8,909 bases of DNA. Origin: Acidimicrobiaceae bacterium (GTDB taxonomy: Bacteria > Actinomycetota > Acidimicrobiia > Acidimicrobiales > RAAP-2). Positions 1-7,459 of the stretch are shown in pieces; within the stretch, counting starts at the first letter, position 1; each line of letters opens with the position of its first letter. The DNA is taken from contig PKZI01000048.1 of assembly GCA_003133005.1 (NCBI GenBank), positions 680 through 9,588 on the forward strand. Direction: 5' to 3'. A program made the position numbers and the translations under genes. A model generated the notes under the pieces. The model saw only the letters and a program-made list of their open reading frames with translations. It searched no databases and was not told the DNA's origin.

Positions 1-252
1 GGAGTATTTACCAGCGGGCACCGTGTAACCCACGATCGATGAGACCGACGCTGCGCTGACCGCACACGCCGTGGACCGGGGCTGCAGCCCGACGGCGGCG
101 CCATCGTGCACCACTGACACTGAGGTCGCTGCGTCCACGACAGCGGGCGTGAGCACCAACGCCGACGACACGACCGCGCCAACGACCAACAGGCGCTGTG
201 CGAGTGACTGCGTCGTTACCCGAACGACAGAACTTTGATTGGTGAACCTCAT
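1..252 (-). CDS. Secreted or surface protein, N-terminal part only (function unknown)
   Basis: An open frame starts at ATG 252-250 and stays open for 84 codons to the window edge, so the C-terminus is missing. The start is supported by a GAGGAG ribosome binding site (264-259) with a 6-base spacer. The first residues, MRFTNQSSVVRVTTQSLAQR, hold basic residues R2, R11 and R20. A hydrophobic core follows at about residues 21-38 (LLVVGAVVSSALVLTPAV), then VDA/A near residues 39-42, which looks like a signal peptidase I site. This is a typical Sec signal peptide. The visible mature part is rich in Ala, Ser and Val and has one Cys (C63); there is no lipobox. I recognise no domain in the roughly 42 mature residues visible. 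It lies downstream of the groEL terminator with its own leader, so it is probably a separate transcription unit. The signal peptide is a confident call; the function is unknown. Confidence 0.8.
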   Translation of the reverse strand, partial: MRFTNQSSVVRVTTQSLAQRLLVVGAVVSSALVLTPAVVDAATSVSVVHDGAAVGLQPRSTACAVSAASVSSIVGYTVPAGKYS

Positions 253-440
253 GGTGATCTCCTCACGATTGTGTGGCTCACACCACTCGAAGTGAACAGC
301 GAACGCCAGCGTGCGCCGCAACTGGTCCAACGTAGCCCATAAAGCGACGACGAGCCCGTTGTTTCTGCGCCGAACTGCCCACCATCACCTTGGTACGGCT
401 CGCCGACGAAGGACGACGAGCCACGCAGCAGCGAAAGCAC
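253..440 (-). other. Leader/intergenic region between the groEL terminator and the secreted-protein gene
   Basis: About 190 bases without a convincing gene. Apart from the ribosome binding site I see three small structures. An 11-base direct repeat (plus strand GACGACGAGCC) lies at 346-356 and 412-422. A 6-base inverted repeat GGCTCG/CGAGCC lies at 397-402 and 417-422. A 5-base hairpin GTGTG-GCT-CACAC lies at 271-283, just upstream of the ribosome binding site. The promoter of the downstream gene must lie here if the terminator at 441-478 works. No pair of -35/-10 boxes is good enough to name, and it does not match a riboswitch class that I can recognise by eye. Confidence 0.4.
259..264 (-). 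promoter_or_regulatory. Ribosome binding site of the secreted-protein gene
   Basis: GAGGAG reads on the minus strand six bases before ATG 252-250. It is one of the two clear Shine-Dalgarno sequences in the window, the other being that of groES. It fixes the start of the truncated signal-peptide gene. Confidence 0.75.
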
Positions 441-478
441 AAAAAAAGAGACCGGGTCCCCTCAAGGACCCGGTCTCT
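441..478 (-). terminator. Rho-independent terminator of groES-groEL
   Basis: A perfect 13-base-pair stem (arms 447-459 and 466-478, AGAGACCGGGTCC and its complement) closes a 6-base loop. On the minus strand the stem is followed directly by a run of seven T (447-441, the first one inside the stem). It begins 18 bases after the groEL stop codon. There is no T run on the plus-strand side, so it should act only on minus-strand transcription, which separates groEL from the secreted-protein gene. Confidence 0.95.
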
Positions 479-495
479 TCGTCAGCGTGCGCTGA

Positions 496-2133
<1,638 letters not shown>

Positions 2134-2427
2134 CTACTTCGAGATCGTCGCGAGCACGTCACGACTGGAGAGGATCAGAAGGTCCTCGCCGTCGACGGTG
2201 ATCTCGGTGCCGCCGTACTTCGAGTAGACGACCGTGTCGCCCACGGCGACGCCGGTGGCGATCAGCTCGCCGGAGTTCTCGGTGCGGCGACCCGGTCCGG
2301 TCGCGAGAACCTCACCCTGCTGGGGCTTCTCCTTCGCGGTGTCGGGAATGACCAAACCCGAGGCGGTAGTTGCCTCGGCGCTGTTGGGACGGACCACGAT
2401 GCGGTCTTCTAGTGGTTGTAACTTCAT
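2134..2427 (-). CDS. groES: Co-chaperonin GroES (Hsp10)
   Basis: 97 residues, normal for the family. It is the heptameric lid of the GroEL chamber. The protein opens [14 protein letters not shown]. The mobile loop that binds GroEL lies at about residues 16-34 and contains the hydrophobic [17 protein letters not shown] and [14 protein letters not shown] are also typical family sequence. I place the start at ATG 2427-2425 because AGGAGG (2441-2436) lies 8 bases upstream and the family N-terminus is matched exactly. The frame is open further upstream to a GTG at 2454, but that would translate the ribosome binding site and start inside the CIRCE operator. It is co-transcribed with groEL after a 6-base gap. 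Its control region overlaps two CIRCE-like inverted repeats, implying HrcA repression relieved by heat stress. Confidence 0.98.
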   Translation of the reverse strand: MKLQPLEDRIVVRPNSAEATTASGLVIPDTAKEKPQQGEVLATGPGRRTENSGELIATGVAVGDTVVYSKYGGTEITVDGEDLLILSSRDVLATISK

Positions 2428-2435
2428 TTTTGTTG

Positions 2436-2441
2436 CCTCCT
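2436..2441 (-). promoter_or_regulatory. Ribosome binding site of groES
   Basis: AGGAGG on the minus strand, 8 bases before ATG 2427-2425. It decides the groES start against the longer open frame that begins at GTG 2454. Confidence 0.9.
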
Positions 2442-2447
2442 GCGCAA

Positions 2448-2474
2448 TTAGCACTCGAAACCTGTGACTGCCAA
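2448..2474 (-). promoter_or_regulatory. CIRCE operator 1 (proximal, HrcA binding site)
   Basis: Reading the minus strand: TTGGCAGTC, nine bases, GAGTGCTAA. The CIRCE consensus is TTAGCACTC-N9-GAGTGCTAA. The right half matches 9 of 9 and the left half 7 of 9, with the exact 9-base spacer. It ends 20 bases before the groES start codon and would lie at or just after the transcription start of the promoter proposed at 2473-2502. CIRCE is the binding site of the heat-shock repressor HrcA in many bacteria, including Actinomycetota. hrcA itself is not in this window. Confidence 0.92.
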
Positions 2475-2502
2475 TTTAGCAGCCTTAGGCCGCGAGTGCC
2501 AA
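2473..2502 (-). promoter_or_regulatory. Putative groES-groEL promoter
   Basis: TTGGCA (2502-2497, 5 of 6 to TTGACA) is followed after 18 bases by TAAATT (2478-2473, 4 of 6 to TATAAT). This predicts a start near 2466 and a leader of about 40 bases. The -35 box is also the first half of CIRCE operator 2, so repressor and RNA polymerase would compete. A second, weaker combination uses the TTGGCA of operator 1 (2474-2469). The -10 box is poor, so the exact promoter is uncertain, but some promoter in this 79-base gap is expected. Confidence 0.5.
2476..2502 (-). promoter_or_regulatory. CIRCE-like operator 2 (distal)
   Basis: Reading the minus strand: TTGGCACTC, nine bases, GGCTGCTAA. The left half matches the CIRCE consensus 8 of 9 and the right half 7 of 9, again with a 9-base spacer. 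It is separated from operator 1 by a single base (2475), giving a 28-base period. Its first six bases could also be the -35 box. It begins 4 bases after the pdxH stop codon. Similarity and spacing are seen directly; binding by HrcA is inferred. Confidence 0.7.
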
Positions 2503-2506
2503 CGCA

Positions 2507-3118
2507 CTAGGGCGCGAGACGCTCGAGCAACCACTCCTTGGCAACCAATCGATACGAAACCCGGTCGTGGAGGCGATCCTCGCGGTGTTGCCAGAACTCG
2601 AACGTGTGCGGCGTCAAGGCGTAACCACCCCAATTTTCGGGCCGCGGCACCTCGCGACCCTCGAACGAGGCTTCCAGTTCAGCAACGCGACCTTCGAGCT
2701 GGGCGCGCGTCTCGAGCGTGGCGCTCTGGGCACTGGCGTGAGCGCCAATCTGGTGACCGCGAGGCCGTGACGCGAAGTAACGGTCCGAGTCCCCCGCGCT
2801 CATTTTCGCCACCTCACCCTCGATGCGGATCTGACGACCGAGGGGCTCGCAGTACCAGAGCAGCGCGGCGTAGGGATTCTGCGCGAGTTCGCGGCCCTTT
2901 CGCGAGTCGTAATTGGTGAACCACCCGAAGGTGGCGTCATCCACGTGGCGCAACAGCACCATGCGCGCACTCGGTTTGGCGTCGCGCGAAGCGGTCACGA
3001 GCGTGATCGCCTCTCGTTCGCGCACGACCTCGCGCGCCGCATCGAACCACGTGGCGAATTGTGCGAAGGGGCTGGGGTCGCAGTCCGTGAGGTCGAGCGG
3101 AACCCATCGTTCGCTCAC
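2507..3118 (-). CDS. pdxH: Pyridoxamine/pyridoxine 5'-phosphate oxidase
   Basis: 203 residues, slightly shorter at the N-terminus than the 218-residue E. coli enzyme. It is an FMN enzyme that oxidises PNP or PMP to pyridoxal 5'-phosphate (PLP) in the cytoplasm. FMN and substrate motifs are all present: RMVLLR (52-57), NYDSRKGREL (69-78), QIRIEG (96-101), SRPRGHQIGAHAS (117-129), RPENWGGY (159-166), and the family signature EFWQHREDRLHDR (174-186). The protein ends in the usual ERLAP. The GTG start (3118-3116) overlaps the tsaD stop as GTGA, so translation is probably coupled. It is the last gene of the upstream operon, and its stop lies only 5 bases before the first CIRCE-like repeat. PLP is the cofactor of Alr, encoded earlier in the same run, which may explain its presence here (inference). 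Confidence 0.97.
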   Translation of the reverse strand: MSERWVPLDLTDCDPSPFAQFATWFDAAREVVREREAITLVTASRDAKPSARMVLLRHVDDATFGWFTNYDSRKGRELAQNPYAALLWYCEPLGRQIRIEGEVAKMSAGDSDRYFASRPRGHQIGAHASAQSATLETRAQLEGRVAELEASFEGREVPRPENWGGYALTPHTFEFWQHREDRLHDRVSYRLVAKEWLLERLAP

Positions 3119-4119
3119 GCGACGTCGACCAATGGCCAGTTCGGTCGCGCCGAGAGCGCGAGCGAACTCGGTCCACTGACGCGAAGCCGGTACAGGCCTG
3201 CCGCGGCGATCATGGCTGCGTTGTCAGTGCACATCGCCATCGTCGGTACGTGCACTTCGACGCCGAACTCGTGTCCCAGTGCCGCGATCTCCTCGCGCAG
3301 GCGCGAATTCGCTGCGACGCCACCGGCGAGAGCGATTCCCCTCACGTCATAGCGCGCCAACGCGGCGCGCATTTTTCGCATCAACTGCTCGGCGACCGCC
3401 GCCTGAAACGACGCCGCCACGTCCGCGAGCGCAACGTCACGATTTTTCTCGGTCGCGCGCACGACCGCCGTCTTGAGTCCCGAGAACGAGAAGTCGAGAT
3501 CGTCGCCGGTCATCGACATCGGCAACTTGAGTTTCCCCGCCGTCCCCTCGCGCGCGAGACGATCGATCTCGGGTCCTCCTGGATAGCCCAGGCCCAGCCA
3601 GCGCGCGACCTTGTCGTACGCCTCGCCCGCGGCGTCGTCGATGGTTTCGCCCAGCACCTCGTGTTCGCCGGGACCCGACTGCAACACCAACACGCTGTGA
3701 CCCCCTGAGACGAGCAACGTCAGTACGGGCCAGTCCAGATCAGGCTGTTCGAGCAAGGGTGCGAAGAGGTGCCCTTCCAGGTGGTTCACACCCACGAAGG
3801 GGATCTGCCACGCGAGCGAATAGGCCTTGGCGGCCGAGAGTCCCACGAGCAACGAGCCAATGAGACCCGGGCCGCTCGTGACCGCAATGGCGTCCAGCGC
3901 CGGCGCGTGGGGGTCGAGTCCGGCCTCTTCGAGCGCCCGGCGCACGACTGGACCAATCGTGGCGACGTGGGCGCGACCGGCCAGTTCGGGTACGACCCCG
4001 CCGAAGGCGCGATGCTGATCGATCGACGACTCGATGACCGACGAATGAACGTGCAGTGCGTCGTCGACCACCGACGCGGCGGTCTCGTCGCAACTGGTCT
4101 CAATGCCGAGGACCTTCAC
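3115..4119 (-). CDS. tsaD: tRNA N6-threonylcarbamoyladenosine transferase TsaD (Kae1/Gcp)
   Basis: 334 residues, standard length. It transfers the threonylcarbamoyl group to A37 of ANN-decoding tRNAs, acting with TsaB and TsaE. The ASKHA-fold motifs are clear: MKVLGIETSCDETAASV at the N-terminus, SGPGLIGSLLVG (82-93), metal-binding VNHLEGH with H113 and H117, LVSGGHS (136-142), FSFSGLKTAV (210-219), LAGGVAANS (264-272), and CTDNAAM with metal ligand D299. I chose GTG 4119-4117 as the start. It gives the exact family N-terminus and overlaps the rimI stop as GTGA. The frame is open 20 codons further to an ATG at 4179, but those residues (MGRYRTRRGPGATRAPYAGF) are unlike TsaD and lie inside rimI. 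Confidence 0.98.
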   Translation of the reverse strand: MKVLGIETSCDETAASVVDDALHVHSSVIESSIDQHRAFGGVVPELAGRAHVATIGPVVRRALEEAGLDPHAPALDAIAVTSGPGLIGSLLVGLSAAKAYSLAWQIPFVGVNHLEGHLFAPLLEQPDLDWPVLTLLVSGGHSVLVLQSGPGEHEVLGETIDDAAGEAYDKVARWLGLGYPGGPEIDRLAREGTAGKLKLPMSMTGDDLDFSFSGLKTAVVRATEKNRDVALADVAASFQAAVAEQLMRKMRAALARYDVRGIALAGGVAANSRLREEIAALGHEFGVEVHVPTMAMCTDNAAMIAAAGLYRLRVSGPSSLALSARPNWPLVDVA

Positions 4120-4610
4120 GAATCCAGCGTAGGGCGCACGGGTCGCGCCGGGTCCTCGTCGGGTTCGATATCGGCCCATAACACGAGGGCGTCCTCGTGG
4201 GACTTCTCGTAGTAGTTCTTTCGAATTCCTACGGGCTGGAACCCCAGGCGAAAATAGAGTTCTTGCGCGCGCTGATTCGACGCCGCCACCTCGAGGGTCG
4301 CGCGCACGACGCCGCGTTCGCGCGCGTCACGCCAGGCGTCGACCAGTAACGATGTCGCCACCCCGCGTCCCTCGAATCCCGGCAGCGTACCCAGGGTGTT
4401 GACGTGCAATTCGTCAAAGACGAACATGACGCCCAGATAACCAATGATCGTGTCCTTCATCACCGCCACGGTGTAACGACGCGTCTCTTCATTGGTGATC
4501 TCTTCGAGCAGCATGTTCTTGGTCCAAGGTTCGGGGAACTGCGCGTGCTCGATGCCCATCAATTCATTGACGTCGCGCCGCTCGGCGAGACGGATCGTCC
4601 ACGTACTCAC
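4116..4610 (-). CDS. rimI: Ribosomal-protein-alanine N-acetyltransferase RimI-like (GNAT family)
   Basis: 164 residues. RimI enzymes acetylate protein N-termini, classically that of ribosomal protein S18, using acetyl-CoA. Visible GNAT features are the N-terminal IRLAERRDVNELMGIE, the EHAQFPEPWT segment, the strand LHVNTLGTLP (68-77), the acetyl-CoA pyrophosphate loop EGRGVA (80-85), LEVAASNQRAQELYFRLGF (106-124), and the C-terminal NYYEKSHEDALVLW (132-145) characteristic of RimI. It has a short acidic and proline-rich tail after residue 147. The GTG start (4610-4608) overlaps the tsaB stop as GTGA, and its own stop overlaps the tsaD start in the same way. Position between tsaB and tsaD is the usual actinobacterial one. 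The family is certain; the exact substrate range in this organism is not known. Confidence 0.94.
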   Translation of the reverse strand: MSTWTIRLAERRDVNELMGIEHAQFPEPWTKNMLLEEITNEETRRYTVAVMKDTIIGYLGVMFVFDELHVNTLGTLPGFEGRGVATSLLVDAWRDARERGVVRATLEVAASNQRAQELYFRLGFQPVGIRKNYYEKSHEDALVLWADIEPDEDPARPVRPTLDS

Positions 4611-5284
4611 GAACGCTCTCGCGTCGTGAAGTTCGCGATCGCGTCAGCCTCGCGAAGATACAGCGGTGTGACCTTCGTGGTGGGCTCACGCGTGGCGCCC
4701 AGGGCGAGGGCTGCTTCGAGCGACGGCACGTGCTGGTCGAATACCCGCGCGGTGGGCACGGCCGCGAAATCGCGCAGGTATCGTTCGACGCCGTCGCCGG
4801 TGAAGGTGACCGGTCGCGCGTTGGTCGCCCACTCGATGACGACCTTTCGCGCGGTCGTGACCGTGGGAGAAGTCGTCGCCGTGACCTCGTCGTCGCCGAG
4901 TGCGAACGTCTGGACGAAAACCTCGCCACGTCGACCGTCAACGGCCGCCAGCACCGTGCCACGCTCGCCAGCGAGCGCCGCGCCGCGCGCAAGGAGCTCG
5001 AGGGACGTCACGCTCACCAGGTCGCACCCGAGACCCTCGGCGAGACCAATCGCGGTGGCGACACCCACGCGTAGTCCCGTAAAGAGTCCGGGTCCTACGT
5101 CGATCACCACTCGATCAAGGTCGCGCGCGGTGAGCGCGCACTCGTCCAACAACGCCGCGATACCTGGTGTCAAGACCTCAGTGTGACGTCGCTCCAGGTC
5201 GAGCACGCGCGTCTCTTCACGTTCACTCGTTCGAAGACCGATCGCGCACGCGCTCGTCGCGGTCTCGATGGCGACAATGTTCAC
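4607..5284 (-). CDS. tsaB: t6A biosynthesis protein TsaB (YeaZ)
   Basis: 225 residues from the chosen start. TsaB is the non-catalytic partner of TsaD in t6A37 synthesis and scaffolds the TsaB-TsaD-TsaE complex. Family features: MNIVAIETATSACAIGL at the N-terminus, RRHTEVLTPGI (32-42), the signature GPGLFTGLRVGVATAIGLAEGL (64-85, usually GPGSFTGLR), DGRRGEVFVQTF (116-127), and PLYLREADA (207-215). I place the start at GTG 5284-5282, which matches the family N-terminus and makes a GTGA overlap with the tsaE stop. A GTG four codons upstream (5296) is also open and would add MERL. The Leu in place of Ser in GPGLFTG is a small variation; TsaB does not rely on this segment for catalysis. Confidence 0.96.
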   Translation of the reverse strand: MNIVAIETATSACAIGLRTSEREETRVLDLERRHTEVLTPGIAALLDECALTARDLDRVVIDVGPGLFTGLRVGVATAIGLAEGLGCDLVSVTSLELLARGAALAGERGTVLAAVDGRRGEVFVQTFALGDDEVTATTSPTVTTARKVVIEWATNARPVTFTGDGVERYLRDFAAVPTARVFDQHVPSLEAALALGATREPTTKVTPLYLREADAIANFTTRERS

Positions 5285-5760
5285 GAGGCGCTCCACGAAT
5301 CCAGTTGGTCCGCGCGCGACGCGTCAACGGATCCGCCGACCACCAGGGTGCGCGACTCGTCGTTCTCCACGACGAAGTTCACCTCGAGGACGTCACGCCC
5401 GAACACCGACGCCGCCAAATCGCCCCACTCGACGAGCGCGACGCCCGACTCCTCGACGAGTTCGCCCAGCGCCAGATCGACCACTTCGTCAAGACTGCGC
5501 ACGCGATACACGTCGCAGTGGTGCAGCGTGGCAATACCGAGGTCATTGTCGCAGTCGTGTTCGCGCACCACGGTAAAGGTAGGACTCGTCACGAGCCCTT
5601 GTACCCCGAGACCACTGGCGACGCCCTTGACGAACGTGGTCTTGCCCGCGCCCAAAAGACCCGACAACAACACGATGTCCCCACTTCGCAGTACGCGCGC
5701 GAAACCAATGCCCGCCGCCTGCGTGTCGCCATCGAGCGCGCATCGTCGCTGCCACGTCAC
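5281..5760 (-). CDS. tsaE: t6A biosynthesis ATPase TsaE (YjeE)
   Basis: 159 residues, normal length. TsaE is the P-loop ATPase that resets the TsaB-TsaD complex during t6A37 formation. Motifs: Walker A GLLGAGKTT (34-42), the switch-like SPTFTVV (59-65), HCDVYRV (81-87), and the conserved VEWGD (110-114). The C-terminal 30 residues are less conserved, as is usual. The start GTG 5760-5758 overlaps the stop of the uracil-DNA glycosylase gene as GTGA. Its own stop overlaps the start chosen for tsaB. TsaC/Sua5, the enzyme making threonylcarbamoyl-AMP, is not encoded in the window. Confidence 0.97.
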   Translation of the reverse strand: MTWQRRCALDGDTQAAGIGFARVLRSGDIVLLSGLLGAGKTTFVKGVASGLGVQGLVTSPTFTVVREHDCDNDLGIATLHHCDVYRVRSLDEVVDLALGELVEESGVALVEWGDLAASVFGRDVLEVNFVVENDESRTLVVGGSVDASRADQLDSWSAS

Positions 5761-6299
5761 GGGTCGAGAAGCTTCTTGAGGACCGCCAGGTCGCGTCGCA
5801 TCACGTCGACCACGCTAGGCCCGCCGCGCAACGCGGCCGCCGGATGATACGTCGCCAGGGCCTGCACTGTTCCAAGCGTCACGACGCGACCGTGCGTGGC
5901 ACCAATGCCCTCGGTAAAACCCAACACCGCGCGTGCCGCGGTATTACCGAGTGCGAGGAGGAATCTGGCGCGAGAGACTCGAAGCTGCTCCTCGAGCCAC
6001 GGCTGGCACGTGGCGATCTCACTCGGACGCGGCGTTCGATTCGCGGGAGGACGACATTTGACGACGTTGGTCACGAAGCACTGCTCGCGGGTCATGTCGA
6101 GTTCTTCGAGCACCAATTGGAACAACAAGCGTCCGCTTCGACCAATGAACGCCTCGCCACCTTCGTCCTCGGTTTTGCCGGGTGCTTCACCCACGATCGT
6201 GAGCATGCTCTCGAGCGAACCGCTGCCCACGACGACGCGCTGGCGCGTCAACGAGAGTGCGCACTTCGTGCAAGTGGGTAGCTCAGCGAGGTCGATCAC
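5757..6299 (-). CDS. Uracil-DNA glycosylase, family 4 (iron-sulfur type)
   Basis: 180 residues. It removes uracil from DNA, the first step of base excision repair of deaminated cytosine. Four cysteines, C10 and C13 near the N-terminus and C82 and C98 later, have the spacing of the [4Fe-4S] ligands of family 4 enzymes such as Thermus UDG. The water-activating motif is GEAPG (37-41), followed by the usual ED..GEAFIGRSGRLL. VTNVVKCRPPANRTP (76-90) and the second catalytic motif YHPAAALR (151-158) complete the signature. I see no KRRIH insertion of the UDGX group. The GTG start (6299-6297) lies 14 bases after the alr stop, with a GGTGG in the gap as a modest ribosome binding site. Its stop overlaps tsaE. 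Between alr and tsaE it interrupts an order that is otherwise conserved in Actinomycetota. Confidence 0.95.
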   Translation of the reverse strand: MIDLAELPTCTKCALSLTRQRVVVGSGSLESMLTIVGEAPGKTEDEGGEAFIGRSGRLLFQLVLEELDMTREQCFVTNVVKCRPPANRTPRPSEIATCQPWLEEQLRVSRARFLLALGNTAARAVLGFTEGIGATHGRVVTLGTVQALATYHPAAALRGGPSVVDVMRRDLAVLKKLLDP

Positions 6300-6313
6300 G
6301 TCGGTCCACCACG

Positions 6314-7459
6314 TCAGTCAACGAGAACACGCGCCACGCGAGCACTGAGCGCGCACAGTATCTCCCAGGAGATCGTCTGAGCACGCGTCGCCCACTCGTC
6401 GGCGCTGATGCACTCGTCGCCCTGGGCGCCGAGCAACACGACGTCGTCGCCCACCGCGACCTCGTCATCGCCCACGTCCACGACGATCTGGTCCATCGTG
6501 ACCACGCCCGCGAGAGGGTAACGTCGCCCCCCGATCAAAACCTGCGCGTCGGCGTCGAAGAGCCCACCCGCGAAACCGTCGGCGTAACCGAGGGGCACCG
6601 TCACGACGTTCGCGTCGCGAACAAGCGCGCGCCGACGTCCGTAACTCGGGCGTTCGCCCGCCTTCACGCGCCGCGTCGCGACGACCTTCGCGCGCAACGT
6701 GAGCGCGGGCGTCAACGAGATCCCATGTTCGGCGAGCACGTCACCGAGCCACGCCCCGGGTAGGTAACCGTAGAGCGCGAGACCGACGCGAGCAAGGTCG
6801 CGTCGCGCGTCGGGGTAACCCAGCGCGCCCGCGCTATTGGCGAGATGCACCACGCGAGGACGACGCGCGTCGTCAAGATCGGCGAGCACCTCGTCAAACG
6901 TATCTATCTGATGGCGCGTGAACCGTCGATCCTCGTCACGGTCGCCGTCCGCCACGCTCAGGTGCGTATAGATACCTTCAACGTCAAGCTCGTCACACGC
7001 GAGCAGAACGTCGAGCACGTCGCTCACCTCAACAGGCGCGACGCCCATGCGGTGCATTCCGGTGTCGACTTTCAAGTGCACCGGGTGCACACCCCCGAGA
7101 CGTTCGGCGGCGTGCGCGAGGGCGAGCGCGCCCTCGAGAGAACCAACGGTCAAGGTCAGCGACTGGGTCATCGCGTCATTAAGCGACGCCGAAGGGATCT
7201 CCGCGAGCAACAAGATCGGTGCGTTCACGCCCGCCTCACGAAGTTCTCTTCCCTCCTGCACGGTCGCCACCGCGAGACTCGTCGCGCCCGCGTCAAGGAT
7301 GGTGCGCGCGACGATCACCGCACCGTGGCCGTAGCCGTTGGCCTTGACGACTCCGCAGAGTGAAGTGGTACCCAACACCGAGGTGAGCGCGCGCACGTTC
7401 GCGCCAAGCGCGCTCGCCGAGATCTCAGCCCACGCCCGACCCATACTGGAAGCGCTCAT
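6314..7459 (-). CDS. alr: Alanine racemase
   Basis: 381 residues, full length. A cytoplasmic PLP enzyme that interconverts L- and D-alanine to supply D-Ala for peptidoglycan. Motifs: WAEISASAL near the N-terminus, the PLP lysine in VVKANGYGHG (K39), KVDTGMHRMG (130-139), HLANSAG (205-211), RVGLALYG with the PLP-nitrogen arginine (R224), the catalytic tyrosine in PLGYADGF (Y292), and VTMDQ (320-324). The ATG start (7459-7457) overlaps the acpS stop as TAATG. A second ATG five codons on (7444) would give MGRAWAEIS, also a normal Alr beginning, so the start is uncertain by 5 residues. It has no strong ribosome binding site, consistent with coupling to acpS. Its cofactor is made by PdxH, encoded six genes downstream. 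Confidence 0.98.
   Translation of the reverse strand: MSASSMGRAWAEISASALGANVRALTSVLGTTSLCGVVKANGYGHGAVIVARTILDAGATSLAVATVQEGRELREAGVNAPILLLAEIPSASLNDAMTQSLTLTVGSLEGALALAHAAERLGGVHPVHLKVDTGMHRMGVAPVEVSDVLDVLLACDELDVEGIYTHLSVADGDRDEDRRFTRHQIDTFDEVLADLDDARRPRVVHLANSAGALGYPDARRDLARVGLALYGYLPGAWLGDVLAEHGISLTPALTLRAKVVATRRVKAGERPSYGRRRALVRDANVVTVPLGYADGFAGGLFDADAQVLIGGRRYPLAGVVTMDQIVVDVGDDEVAVGDDVVLLGAQGDECISADEWATRAQTISWEILCALSARVARVLVD

Noticed and set aside
271..283. GTGTG-GCT-CACAC hairpin as a possible terminator or operator
   Set aside because: Only five base pairs, no T run on either side; I report it only as part of the leader description.
249..440. 63-codon minus-strand frame between groEL and the secreted-protein gene
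   Set aside because: It overlaps the real ATG and ribosome binding site of the signal-peptide gene in another frame, has no ribosome binding site of its own, and has no recognisable features.
2428..2454. 9-residue N-terminal extension of groES from GTG 2454
   Set aside because: It would start inside CIRCE operator 1 and translate through the AGGAGG ribosome binding site; GroES proteins start at MKLQPLEDR.
4120..4179. 20-residue N-terminal extension of tsaD from ATG 4179
   Set aside because: The extension is unlike TsaD, lies within rimI, and the GTG at 4119 gives both the exact family N-terminus and a GTGA overlap.
4404..5186. 260-codon plus-strand frame across rimI and tsaB
   Set aside because: It is antisense to two well-identified genes; its composition (Arg, Ser, Thr rich) is what reversed GC-rich codons give.
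5285..5296. Four-residue N-terminal extension of tsaB from GTG 5296
   Set aside because: It cannot be excluded, but the GTG at 5284 fits the family N-terminus and the overlap pattern of the neighbouring genes better.
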